The notes under the pieces were generated by a model, which saw only the letters and a list, made by a program, of their open reading frames with translations, searched no databases and was not told the DNA's origin. Of a DNA stretch of 46,836 nucleotides, positions 1-8,056 are shown in pieces. A program made the position numbers and the translations under genes. The first letter of the stretch is position 1, and each line of letters begins with the position of its first letter. Source of the stretch: Brenneria salicis ATCC 15712 = DSM 30166 (GTDB lineage Bacteria; Pseudomonadota; Gammaproteobacteria; Enterobacterales; Enterobacteriaceae); NCBI RefSeq assembly GCF_003315515.1, contig NZ_QNRY01000032.1, forward strand, positions 1 through 46,836, in the 5' to 3' direction.

Positions 1-57
1 TTTTATGGATGGTTTTCTGCATCCGACGTCGTTCGGTACGGGGTATTGGTGCTATGA

Positions 58-222
58 TCGGCATCGCTCAGTCCGGTTGGTGATTTGTGATTTTTAGCGA
101 TTGATCAGATCGCTCAACTCGGACTGAGTTCCCTCAAAGTGATCTACTATTTGGAACAGCTATTTAGTGAGCAAGACGTGAGTAAAAATTATAATTATCC
201 GGCGAGTGAAAATATCAGCTAA
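58..222 (+). pseudogene. possible remnant of an acyl-carrier (phosphopantetheine-binding) domain
   Basis: The frame ending at TAA 220-222 reads DQIAQLGLSSLKVIYYLEQLF and then a short polar tail. LGLSSL followed by a hydrophobic helix resembles the 4'-phosphopantetheine attachment site (the Ser of LGxSS) of acyl/peptidyl carrier domains. The same frame is interrupted by TGA at 55-57 and 88-90, and no start codon with a ribosome-binding site precedes the motif. It therefore looks like the 3' end of a decayed or frameshifted gene whose upstream part lies outside the window. The motif is short, so chance resemblance is possible. Confidence 0.3.
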
Positions 223-366
223 TTACGCTGAGGCTATATAGCCTGGCTATTCGCAAAAAATAAAAATGGCAATTTACTTTCCACTGATCTTCATTCTGAT
301 AACCCTACCTACGTTATCCGTTAGTCGGAATGAATGAGCGAACCGCGATCGAAGCAGGAGTTCATC
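223..366 (+). promoter_or_regulatory. gudP leader with a 12-bp palindrome
   Basis: This AT-rich leader precedes the gud/gar genes. It holds a perfect palindrome, GGCTATATAGCC, at 232-243, a candidate operator. A Shine-Dalgarno AGGAG near 356-360 precedes the gudP ATG at 367. In E. coli the gud and gar genes are activated by CdaR, but I cannot assign this palindrome to CdaR from sequence. No clear sigma-70 promoter pair stands out. Confidence 0.35.
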
Positions 367-1719
367 ATGAATACAGCAAGCTCAGCGGCTGGCGCTATAC
401 AAAAGAGAACCAACGCCCGCTACTGGATTGTCGTGATGTTGTTTATCGTCACGTCATTTAACTATGGCGATCGTGCCACACTTTCCATTGCCGGTTCGGC
501 GATGTCCCAGGAAATCGGACTGGACGCCGTGGGCATGGGATTCATTTTCTCCGCCTTCTCATGGGCATATGTTATTGGGCAGATCCCTGGCGGCTGGCTG
601 CTTGACCGCTTCGGTTCCAAACGTGTTTACTTCTGGAGTATTTTTACCTGGTCGTTATTCACCCTCTTGCAAGGGTTCGTCGATCTGTTCCCCACCACCG
701 CATCCATCGTTATTGCGTTGTTCTTCCTGCGCTTTATGGTCGGGTTGTGTGAGTCTCCTTCGTTCCCCGGCAACAGTCGTATTGTCGCCGCCTGGTTCCC
801 CGCGCAGGAACGTGGTACGGCGGTCTCCATTTTTAACTCCGCACAGTATTTCGCCACAGTTATTTTTGCGCCGATTATGGGCTGGCTGACGCATGCGGTC
901 GGCTGGGCGCATGTGTTCTGGTTTATGGGCGGGCTGGGGATCATCATCAGTATTCTGTGGTTGAAAGTGATCCACGATCCGAAAGATCACCCAAGCGTCA
1001 ATCAGGCGGAGCTTGATTATATTGAAGCGGGCGGCGCGCTGATCAATATGGATGCCAAAGGGGTGAAGAAAGAAACGGTTAAAGGCGAAAAATGGTATCA
1101 AGTCAAGCAATTGCTGCAATCCCGCATGATGATTGGCGTTTACATCGGGCAATATTGCATTAATGCGCTGACGTATTTCTTTATCACCTGGTTTCCGCTT
1201 TATCTGGTTCAGGCGCGCGGTATGTCGATCCTCAAGGCCGGGTTTGTGGCGTCGGTACCCGCTATCTGCGGTTTCGTGGGCGGCGTGCTGGGCGGCGTGA
1301 TTTCCGATTACCTGATGCGCCGCACCAATTCACTGACTTTTGCCCGTAAAACCCCCATCGTGCTGGGGATGTTCCTCTCGATGTCGATGGTGATTTGTAA
1401 CTATGTTGAAACCGAATGGGTGGTTATCGCGGTCATGTCGGCCGCTTTCTTCGGCAAAGGCATCGGCGCCCTGGGTTGGGCGGTGATGGCGGATACCGCA
1501 CCTAAAGAAATCAGTGGGTTAAGCGGCGGCTTGTTTAATACCTGCGGCAACGCTTCCGGTATCGTGACGCCAATCGCCATTGGTTACATCATCGGTATGA
1601 CGGGATCGTTCAACGGCGGTCTGGTGTATGTCGGTATTCATGCTCTGGTCGCCATCATCAGCTACCTGTTTATTGTGGGTGAAATCAAGCGCATTGAACT
1701 AAAACCCTTCCGTCAATAA
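367..1719 (+). CDS. gudP: D-glucarate/galactarate MFS transporter
   Basis: This inner-membrane major facilitator of the anion:cation symporter type imports D-glucarate and related diacids. The 450-residue product has the E. coli GudP length. The first membrane segment (YWIVVMLFIVTSFNYGDRAT) is followed by the family signature GGWLLDRFGSKRVY in the loop after the second segment; about twelve hydrophobic segments are visible in all. The ATG at 367 was preferred to an in-frame ATG at 334 because AGGAG lies six bases upstream and it gives the family length. It is first in a same-strand series with gudX, gudD, garL, garR and garK, so uptake and catabolism are probably coregulated. Confidence 0.93.
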   Translation: MNTASSAAGAIQKRTNARYWIVVMLFIVTSFNYGDRATLSIAGSAMSQEIGLDAVGMGFIFSAFSWAYVIGQIPGGWLLDRFGSKRVYFWSIFTWSLFTLLQGFVDLFPTTASIVIALFFLRFMVGLCESPSFPGNSRIVAAWFPAQERGTAVSIFNSAQYFATVIFAPIMGWLTHAVGWAHVFWFMGGLGIIISILWLKVIHDPKDHPSVNQAELDYIEAGGALINMDAKGVKKETVKGEKWYQVKQLLQSRMMIGVYIGQYCINALTYFFITWFPLYLVQARGMSILKAGFVASVPAICGFVGGVLGGVISDYLMRRTNSLTFARKTPIVLGMFLSMSMVICNYVETEWVVIAVMSAAFFGKGIGALGWAVMADTAPKEISGLSGGLFNTCGNASGIVTPIAIGYIIGMTGSFNGGLVYVGIHALVAIISYLFIVGEIKRIELKPFRQ

Positions 1720-2096
1720 CACGGGTATTTGCCTGATATTTTAAACGCCGCGCTATTTTCCCATAGCGCGGCACAGTGTTTATTTTAGCCCTGACGACCG
1801 GTTTTTTCGGGATAGGATATTTCGTGAAATACATCCCATCGAGTTGTGCCGATGACATATTTAATCTGATTTTTCCGGTTGAATACTGAGCTATTGCCCA
1901 ATGAGTTGTGAAATAAGAAAACTTATAATTTTAATCGAGGCCGACAGAGCAAAGTAATGATGGTGTTGTTTTATTAATGATTTGATCAATGAGCCTTTTT
2001 AATAACGCCACTCTCTGGTTTTTCTTTATCAGCCGATCCTCACTTATTCAACATCAGGATGAGCGTTATTCACCGGTTTAATTCCAGGAGAGTGTA
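1720..2096 (+). promoter_or_regulatory. gudP-gudX intergenic region
   Basis: This 377-bp gap holds no convincing gene. It starts with a hairpin (listed separately) and continues AT-rich. TTATTAA at 1971-1977 and TTAATAA at 1999-2005 form an inverted repeat enclosing a TTGATCAA palindrome at 1982-1989, a candidate regulator site. AGGAGA lies just before the gudX ATG at 2097. A hairpin followed by operator-like symmetry suggests that gudX onward can be transcribed separately from gudP. That is inference. Confidence 0.4.
1749..1774 (+). terminator. hairpin after gudP
   Basis: GCCGCGCTA (1749-1757) pairs perfectly with TAGCGCGGC (1766-1774) around an 8-base loop. The downstream tract is only moderately T-rich (GTTTATTTTA), so it may terminate weakly or protect the gudP mRNA end. 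Confidence 0.6.
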
Positions 2097-3440
2097 ATGG
2101 GCAGCAATAACGTTTCGGATACCCCCATCATCACCGATATGAAAGTTATTCCCGTCGCCGGTTATGACAGCATGTTATTAAATATCGGCGGCGCGCATGG
2201 CGCTTATTTTACCCGTAATATCGTCATCCTGACCGATAACGCCGGCCATACCGGGGTCGGCGAAGCGCCCGGCGGCGAAGTGATTTACCACACGCTGGCA
2301 GAAGCGATTCCACGCGTGAAAGGTCAGCAAATTGCCTGTATGAACCGTCTGGTGCATGACGTGCATAAGGGCAACCAGTCCTCGGATTTCGATTCCTTTG
2401 GTAAAGGCGCCTGGACGTTCGAATTACGGGTGAATGCCGTGGCCGCGCTGGAGGCTGCCTTGCTCGACCTGCTGGGGCAGTTTATGGGCGTGCCGGTGGC
2501 TGAACTGCTGGGGCCGGGTAAACAGCGTGATGAGGTGACGGTGCTGGGCTACCTGTTCTATATCGGCGACCGCACAAAAACCGATTTGCCTTATCTGAGC
2601 GGTGAACTGGGCAAGCATGAGTGGTATCGCCTGCGTCATCAGCCAGCGATGAATAGCGAGGCGGTGGTCCGCCTGGCCGAAGCGACGGCCGATCGCTATG
2701 GGTTTAAAGATTTCAAACTGAAAGGCGGCGTGTTGCCGGGCGAGCAGGAAATCGACACCGTCAAGGCGCTTAAACAACGTTTCCCGGATGCGCGTATCAC
2801 GGTCGATCCGAACGGCGCCTGGCTACTCGATGAAGCCATTCGTCTGTGTAAAGACATGCAAGGCGTTCTGACTTACGCCGAAGATCCCTGTGGCGCTGAA
2901 CAGGGCTTTTCCGGTCGGGAAGTGATGGCGGAATTCCGCCGCGCCACCGGTCTGCCGGTCGCCACCAATATGATCGCCACCAACTGGCGTGAAATGAACC
3001 ATGCCGTCATGTTGCAGGCCGTGGATATCCCGCTGGCCGATCCGCATTTCTGGACGATGCACGGCGCCGTGCGCGTAGCGCAGATGTGCGATGAATGGGG
3101 CCTCACCTGGGGATGTCACTCCAATAACCACTTTGATGTTTCGCTGGCCATGTTTACGCATGTGGGGGCCGCCGCGCCAGGCAATCCCACGGCGATCGAC
3201 ACCCACTGGATTTGGCAGGAAGGCCAGCATCTGACCAAAGAACCGCTGCAAATCGTCAATGGCACAATCCGGGTGCCGGATCGTCCGGGGCTCGGTATTG
3301 AGTTGGATATGGATCAGGTGATGAAGGCGCATGAACGCCATAAAAAATTGCCAAGCGGCGCGCGTAACGACGCGGCGGCGATGCAATACCTGATCCCCGG
3401 TTGGACGTTTGATCGCAAACGTCCGGTATTTGGTCGCTAA
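2097..3440 (+). CDS. gudX: glucarate dehydratase-related protein GudX
   Basis: An enolase-superfamily paralogue of glucarate dehydratase, 447 residues. It keeps the family's active-site set: the KxK pair at K207/K209 (FKLKGG), the metal-ligand segments [16 protein letters not shown] and ATNMIAT, the catalytic His at H341 (GCHSNNHFD) and the partner Asp in AIDTHW. The neighbouring gudD has GSHSNNHFD, so a Ser-to-Cys change beside the catalytic His is the most visible difference. In E. coli the GudX-type protein is regarded as a poor or alternative dehydratase. Conserved residues here suggest a folded, potentially active enzyme, perhaps on a different diacid. AGGAGA precedes the ATG. Confidence 0.9.
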   Translation: MGSNNVSDTPIITDMKVIPVAGYDSMLLNIGGAHGAYFTRNIVILTDNAGHTGVGEAPGGEVIYHTLAEAIPRVKGQQIACMNRLVHDVHKGNQSSDFDSFGKGAWTFELRVNAVAALEAALLDLLGQFMGVPVAELLGPGKQRDEVTVLGYLFYIGDRTKTDLPYLSGELGKHEWYRLRHQPAMNSEAVVRLAEATADRYGFKDFKLKGGVLPGEQEIDTVKALKQRFPDARITVDPNGAWLLDEAIRLCKDMQGVLTYAEDPCGAEQGFSGREVMAEFRRATGLPVATNMIATNWREMNHAVMLQAVDIPLADPHFWTMHGAVRVAQMCDEWGLTWGCHSNNHFDVSLAMFTHVGAAAPGNPTAIDTHWIWQEGQHLTKEPLQIVNGTIRVPDRPGLGIELDMDQVMKAHERHKKLPSGARNDAAAMQYLIPGWTFDRKRPVFGR

Positions 3441-3479
3441 CCCTACGCGACCCCGCTAAATGATAAAAAGGATAAAAAT

Positions 3480-4820
3480 ATGACGTTGCAAAGTGCCACA
3501 CCGGTGATTACCGGCATGCAGGTTATCCCCGTTGCCGGGTATGACAGCATGTTGCTGAACCTCAGCGGCGCGCACGCGCCTTACTTCACCCGTAATATCG
3601 TGATCATCAAGGATAACGCCGGAAATACGGGCGTGGGTGAAATTCCGGGCGGCGAGAAAATACGCCAGACGCTGGAAGAAGCCAGCGAACTGGTGGTGGG
3701 TAAGACGCTGGGGGAATATAAGAATGTGATGTCCAGGGTTCGCGCTCAGTTCGCCGACCGCGACGCGGCCGGGCGCGGCTTACAGACATTCGATCTGCGC
3801 ACCACGAACCATGTCGTCACCGGTATTGAGGCGGCGATGCTCGATCTGCTGGGGCAGTTCCTTAATGTGAGCGTCGCGTCGCTGCTGGGCGATGGTCAAC
3901 AACGCGATGCGGTGGAAATGCTGGGTTACCTGTTCTACGTCGGCGATCGCAACAAAACCGATCTCCCGTACCAGAGTCAGCCGGATGAAAAATGCGACTG
4001 GTATCGGCTGCGCCATGAAGAGGCCTTGACGCCGCAAAGCATTGTGCGTCTGGCGGAGGCGGCTTATGAAAAATACGGTTTCAATGATTTCAAACTGAAG
4101 GGCGGCGTACTGGCGGGCAGTGAAGAGGCCGAAGCGGTGACCGCACTGGCAAAACGTTTCCCACAGGCGCGCATCACGCTAGACCCGAATGGCGCCTGGT
4201 CGCTGGAAGAAGCGATCCGGCTTGGCAAACAGTTGCGCGGCGTATTGGCGTATGCGGAAGATCCCTGCGGCGCGGAGCAGGGGTTCTCCGGGCGTGAAGT
4301 GATGGCGGAATTCCGGCGCGCCACCGGCCTGCCGACCGCCACCAACATGATCGCCACCGACTGGCGGCAGATGGGGCACACCATTTCGCTGCAATCGGTC
4401 GATATTCCGTTGGCGGACCCGCATTTCTGGACGATGCAAGGTTCGGTCCGTGTGGCGCAGATGTGTCACGAATGGGGCCTGACCTGGGGCTCGCACTCCA
4501 ATAACCACTTTGATGTCTCTCTGGCGATGTTCACCCATGTCGCGGCGGCGGCGCCGGGCAAAATCACGGCGATTGATACGCATTGGATATGGCAGGAAGG
4601 CAATCAGCGCCTGACCAAAACGCCGTTGCAGATCGTGGGCGGCATGGTGGAAGTACCGAAGAAACCCGGCCTGGGCATCGAGTTGGATATGGCGCAGGTG
4701 ATGAAGGCGCATGAACTGTATAAAAACATGGGGCTGGGGGCGCGTAACGAAGCCATGGGCATGCAGTATCTGATCCCAGGTTGGACGTTTGATCACAAAC
4801 GCCCGTGTCTGGTTCGTTAA
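3480..4820 (+). CDS. gudD: glucarate dehydratase
   Basis: This cytosolic enolase-superfamily enzyme dehydrates D-glucarate to 5-keto-4-deoxy-D-glucarate with Mg2+. It has 446 residues, the E. coli GudD length. Residues at the E. coli positions are all present: K205 and K207 (KLK), metal ligands D235, E266 and N289, and the H339/D366 dyad. The gene follows gudX by 39 bp, with AAAAGGATAAAAAT as the ribosome-binding region. The two neighbours are clearly an old duplication. The product feeds GarL, encoded next. Confidence 0.97.
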   Translation: MTLQSATPVITGMQVIPVAGYDSMLLNLSGAHAPYFTRNIVIIKDNAGNTGVGEIPGGEKIRQTLEEASELVVGKTLGEYKNVMSRVRAQFADRDAAGRGLQTFDLRTTNHVVTGIEAAMLDLLGQFLNVSVASLLGDGQQRDAVEMLGYLFYVGDRNKTDLPYQSQPDEKCDWYRLRHEEALTPQSIVRLAEAAYEKYGFNDFKLKGGVLAGSEEAEAVTALAKRFPQARITLDPNGAWSLEEAIRLGKQLRGVLAYAEDPCGAEQGFSGREVMAEFRRATGLPTATNMIATDWRQMGHTISLQSVDIPLADPHFWTMQGSVRVAQMCHEWGLTWGSHSNNHFDVSLAMFTHVAAAAPGKITAIDTHWIWQEGNQRLTKTPLQIVGGMVEVPKKPGLGIELDMAQVMKAHELYKNMGLGARNEAMGMQYLIPGWTFDHKRPCLVR

Positions 4821-4891
4821 CCATTGGTTTTATTGGCTGTTTTATGTCGTCGCCTCAACCGGGGCGGCGCCGGAATGAATGAGGATAAAAA

Positions 4892-5662
4892 ATGAAGACT
4901 CCGTTGTTACCTAACCGTTTTCGTCAGGATATACGGCAGGGAAAAACCTTGATCGGCTGCTGGTGCGCGTTGGGGAATCCGATAACCACCGAAGTGCTGG
5001 GGCTGGCGGGTTTTGACTGGCTGGTGCTGGATGGCGAACACGCGCCTAACGATGTCATGACGTTTATTCCGCAATTGATGGCGTTGCAAGGCAGCCGCAG
5101 CGCGCCGGTGGTTCGGCCGCCGTGTAACGAACCGGTCATCATCAAGCGTTTGCTGGATATCGGTTTCAATAACTTTTTGATCCCGTTTGTGGAATCCGAG
5201 GAGGAAGCCGTTCGCGCGGTGGCGTCAACCCGCTATCCGCCTGTCGGCATCCGCGGGGTATCGGTGGCGCATCGTAGCAATGGCTACGGCACCGAGCCTG
5301 ATTACTTCGCGACCATTAACCAACACATTACCGTCATGGTGCAGATTGAAAGTCAGCAAGGCGTGGACAATCTGGATGCGATCGCCGCCGTGGACGGCGT
5401 TGACGGCATTTTTGTCGGGCCGGGCGATCTGTCCGCCGCGCTGGGGTATCTGGGGCAGCCGAACCATCCTGAAGTTCAGCGGGTTATCCGTCATATCTTT
5501 GAACGCGCCGCGGCGCACCACAAGCCTTGCGGTATTTTGGCCCCGGCGGAAGCCGATGCTCGCCGGTATCTGGAATGGGGCGCGACCTTCGTGGCGGTCG
5601 GCAGCGATCTGGGAGTGTTCCGTGGCGCGACACAGGCGTTGCGCGACAAATTTAAAGCGTAA
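4892..5662 (+). CDS. garL: 5-keto-4-deoxy-D-glucarate aldolase
   Basis: A class II aldolase of the HpcH/HpaI family that cleaves 5-keto-4-deoxy-D-glucarate to pyruvate and tartronate semialdehyde. At 256 residues it matches the E. coli length. Visible motifs are [11 protein letters not shown] with the catalytic base H50, the metal-site segment QIESQQG, and [11 protein letters not shown] Shine-Dalgarno GAGGA lies seven bases before the ATG. In E. coli garL belongs to a separate gar operon; here it directly follows gudD, joining both halves of the pathway. Confidence 0.96.
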   Translation: MKTPLLPNRFRQDIRQGKTLIGCWCALGNPITTEVLGLAGFDWLVLDGEHAPNDVMTFIPQLMALQGSRSAPVVRPPCNEPVIIKRLLDIGFNNFLIPFVESEEEAVRAVASTRYPPVGIRGVSVAHRSNGYGTEPDYFATINQHITVMVQIESQQGVDNLDAIAAVDGVDGIFVGPGDLSAALGYLGQPNHPEVQRVIRHIFERAAAHHKPCGILAPAEADARRYLEWGATFVAVGSDLGVFRGATQALRDKFKA

Positions 5663-5724
5663 TTCCGCTGTGCGTTAAGCGCACACCGGCAGTAATCAAT
5701 ACATCAGACAATGAGGTTATAGCG

Positions 5725-6609
5725 ATGAAAATTGGTTTTATTGGACTGGGTATCATGGGAAAACCGATGAGTAAAAATTTGCTGCAAGCAGGTTACTCAT
5801 TAGTCGTGATGGACAGAAATCAGCAGGCTGTCGCTGAGGTTGTCGCCGCGGGCGCACTGGCCGCGCAAACACCGAGGCAGGTGGCGGAACAATGTGAAGT
5901 GATCATCACCATGTTGCCTAACTCTCCTCATGTCAAAGAGGTAGTGCTGGGGGAAAATGGCGTTATCGAAGGCGCGCGCGCCGGCAGCATTGTGGTGGAC
6001 ATGAGTTCGATCGCGCCGCTTGCCAGCCGGGAGATAGCCAGCGTGCTGGCGGAAAAAGAGATCGCGATGTTGGATGCGCCGGTCAGCGGCGGCGAACCCA
6101 AAGCGATTGATGGCACCTTGTCGGTCATGGTCGGCGGCGATAAAGCACAGTTCGACCGTTGTTTCGACATCCTGAAATCGATGGCCGGTTCCGTGGTGCA
6201 CACCGGCGATATCGGCGCGGGCAACGTGACCAAACTGGTGAATCAGGTGATTGTGGCGTTGAACATCGCGGCGATGTCGGAGGCGCTGGTGCTGGCGACC
6301 AAAGCCGGCGTCAACCCGGAACTGGTTTATCTGGCGATCCGCGGTGGTCTGGCGGGCAGCACCGTGCTGGACGCCAAAGCGCCGATGGTGTTGGATCGCA
6401 ACTTCAAGCCGGGTTTCCGTATCGATTTGCACATCAAGGATCTGGCTAATGCGCTGGATACGTCACACGGCGTGGGGGCGCAACTACCGCTGACTGCCAC
6501 GGTGATGGAGATGATGCAGGCATTGAAGGCGGATGATTTGGGTAGCGCCGATCACAGTGCGTTGGCCTGCTACTATGAAAAATTGGCTAAAGTGGAAGTA
6601 TCACGCTAA
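5725..6609 (+). CDS. garR: tartronate semialdehyde reductase (2-hydroxy-3-oxopropionate reductase)
   Basis: A beta-hydroxyacid dehydrogenase reducing tartronate semialdehyde to D-glycerate with NAD(P)H, 294 residues. The Rossmann signature GLGIMGKPMSKNL (from residue 6), the substrate loop DAPVSGGEPKA and the catalytic-lysine motif GNVTKLVNQ with K170 are all present. ATGAGGTTATAGCG before the ATG supplies the ribosome-binding site. Its D-glycerate product is the substrate of GarK, encoded downstream. Confidence 0.96.
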   Translation: MKIGFIGLGIMGKPMSKNLLQAGYSLVVMDRNQQAVAEVVAAGALAAQTPRQVAEQCEVIITMLPNSPHVKEVVLGENGVIEGARAGSIVVDMSSIAPLASREIASVLAEKEIAMLDAPVSGGEPKAIDGTLSVMVGGDKAQFDRCFDILKSMAGSVVHTGDIGAGNVTKLVNQVIVALNIAAMSEALVLATKAGVNPELVYLAIRGGLAGSTVLDAKAPMVLDRNFKPGFRIDLHIKDLANALDTSHGVGAQLPLTATVMEMMQALKADDLGSADHSALACYYEKLAKVEVSR

Positions 6610-6625
6610 ATCGTGACGAGCTCCC

Positions 6626-6660
6626 AGCCAGACAAGCGCGCCGTCGGCACTTGTCTGGCT
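6626..6660 (+). terminator. strong hairpin between garR and garK
   Basis: AGCCAGACAAG (6626-6636) and CTTGTCTGGCT (6650-6660) form a perfect 11-bp stem with a 13-base loop. No T-run follows. It may be an mRNA-stabilising or processing element that lowers or separates garK expression rather than a full terminator. Confidence 0.5.
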
Positions 6661-6731
6661 GAGGATAATCATTCTGATAAGCGCCGATTCAGGAGCGCGC
6701 AGATTATTGATGCAATCGGAACGTTTATGAA

Positions 6732-6760
6732 ATCGGATGGTTTTTGATATCGGATGGTTT
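6732..6760 (+). repeat. 12-bp direct repeat just before garK
   Basis: ATCGGATGGTTT occurs at 6732-6743 and again at 6749-6760, ending exactly at the garK ATG (6761). A duplicated 17-bp segment of the leader is the simplest origin. It creates an upstream in-frame ATG at 6737 that adds eight residues unlike the family, so I take 6761 as the start. No good Shine-Dalgarno is visible for either. Confidence 0.6.
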
Positions 6761-7984
6761 ATGAAAATAGTTATCGCACCGGATTCTTATAAAGAGAGCT
6801 TGTCCGCACACGAAGTGGCCACTCAGATCGAAAAGGGATTTCGTGACATCTTTCCCGATGCCAGCTACATCAAACTGCCGGTCGCCGATGGGGGCGAGGG
6901 GACGGTGGAGGCGATGGTCGCGGCCACACACGGCAAGATTGTACAGGTAAAGGTGACGGGGCCGCTAGGGGACAGGATCGACGCGTTTTTCGGCCTGTCG
7001 GGTGATGAGAAAACGGCGTTTATCGAGATGGCGGCGGCCAGCGGGTTGGAGCGCGTACCCGCGCAGCAGCGCAACCCATTGCTGACTACCAGCTACGGAA
7101 CGGGAGAACTGATTCGTTGTGCATTGGAGCATGGCGTGAAACATTGCATCATCGGCATCATCGGCATCATCGGCATCATCGGCATCATCGGCATCATCGG
7201 CATCATCGGCATCATCGGCATCATCGGCATCATCGGCATTGGCGGCAGTGCCACCAATGACGGCGGTTCGGGAATGGCGCAGGCGCTGGGCGCCAGGCTG
7301 CTCGATGATAGCGGTAACCAGATTGGCTATGGCGGCGGCGCGCTTAATGAACTGGCGAGTATAGATATTCATGAACTGGACCCGCGTATTAACGATTGTC
7401 GCTTTGAAGTGGCCTGCGATGTCACCAATCCGCTGACCGGCAAACAGGGGGCCTCGGCGATATTTGGTCCGCAGAAAGGCGCGACGGCTGAGATAATCGA
7501 ACAACTTGACGGCGCCCTTAAACATTATGCCGCGGTGATACGCCGTGATCTGGATATGGACGTTGAACAGGTGCCTGGCGCTGGCGCGGCCGGCGGCATG
7601 GGCGCGGCGTTGCAGGCCTTCTGCGGCGCCGAATTACGGCAGGGCATTGAGATCGTGACCGAGGCCCTGGGGCTGGATGAACTGGTCAGAGACGCTTCGC
7701 TGGTCATTACCGGCGAAGGCCGGATCGATAGCCAGACGATCCACGGCAAGGTGCCGATTGGTGTGGCACGGGTGGCTAAACGTTACGATAAACCAGTGAT
7801 CGGCATTGCCGGCAGCCTGACGGCGGATGTGGGAGTCGTGCATGAGCACGGTCTGGATGCCGTTTTCAGCGTGCTGTACAACATCTGTTCGCTGGAGGAA
7901 GCATTGGATAATGCCGCGGACAATGTACGGATGACCGCGCGTAATATTGCCGCCGTCATCAAGTTGTCGAAAGGTTTAACATAG
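6761..7984 (+). CDS. garK: glycerate 2-kinase with an expanded Ile-Ile-Gly repeat
   Basis: It phosphorylates D-glycerate with ATP to 2-phosphoglycerate, which enters glycolysis at enolase. The N-terminus MKIVIAPDSYKESL, VADGGEGTVEAM, GGSATNDGG and VITGEGRID are family motifs. The product is 407 residues. The E. coli enzyme has 381; removing nine extra three-residue units here gives 380. From residue 130 ten consecutive IIG triplets run straight into IGGSATNDGG. One unit is what the family normally has at this place, so 27 residues are inserted at the edge of a conserved substrate-site motif. The frame is preserved. Whether the kinase still folds is uncertain. Confidence 0.93.
   Translation: MKIVIAPDSYKESLSAHEVATQIEKGFRDIFPDASYIKLPVADGGEGTVEAMVAATHGKIVQVKVTGPLGDRIDAFFGLSGDEKTAFIEMAAASGLERVPAQQRNPLLTTSYGTGELIRCALEHGVKHCIIGIIGIIGIIGIIGIIGIIGIIGIIGIIGIGGSATNDGGSGMAQALGARLLDDSGNQIGYGGGALNELASIDIHELDPRINDCRFEVACDVTNPLTGKQGASAIFGPQKGATAEIIEQLDGALKHYAAVIRRDLDMDVEQVPGAGAAGGMGAALQAFCGAELRQGIEIVTEALGLDELVRDASLVITGEGRIDSQTIHGKVPIGVARVAKRYDKPVIGIAGSLTADVGVVHEHGLDAVFSVLYNICSLEEALDNAADNVRMTARNIAAVIKLSKGLT
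7148..7237 (+). repeat. 9-bp tandem repeat, ten perfect copies, inside garK
   Basis: Ten identical ATCATCGGC units run without interruption and end in ATTGGCGGC, the ordinary coding sequence. The unit is a multiple of three, so gain or loss of copies changes the protein by three residues without shifting the frame. Identical copies point to recent slipped-strand growth. Confidence 0.97.
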
Positions 7985-7985
7985 T

Positions 7986-8030
7986 CCATCAGGATAAAGT
8001 TCATCAGGATAAAGTGCGTCAGGATAAGCG
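7986..8030 (+). repeat. 15-bp tandem repeat between garK and barA
   Basis: Three consecutive 15-bp units (7986-8000, 8001-8015, 8016-8030) share the core TCAGGATAA. The first two differ at one base; the third is more diverged. They fill most of the short gap between the convergent garK and barA genes. Confidence 0.75.
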
Positions 8031-8056
8031 GCAAGCGCTTTGCCTAAAGCGCTTGC
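8031..8056. terminator. hairpin overlapping the 3' end of barA
   Basis: GCAAGCGCTTT (8031-8041) and AAAGCGCTTGC (8046-8056) form a perfect 11-bp stem with a 4-base loop. The barA stop codon (8044-8046 on the minus strand) lies in the loop and stem, so barA's last codons are half of the hairpin. It could end or stabilise transcripts from either side. Neither side has a T-tract. Confidence 0.55.

Noticed and set aside
7148-7237. CRISPR-like array
   Set aside because: Units are only 9 bp and contiguous with no spacers; it is a coding microsatellite.
6965-7525. Minus-strand ORF over garK containing a long Asp-Asp-Ala repeat
   Set aside because: It is the reverse reading of the ATCATCGGC repeat inside a clear glycerate kinase gene; no ribosome-binding site or other protein features.
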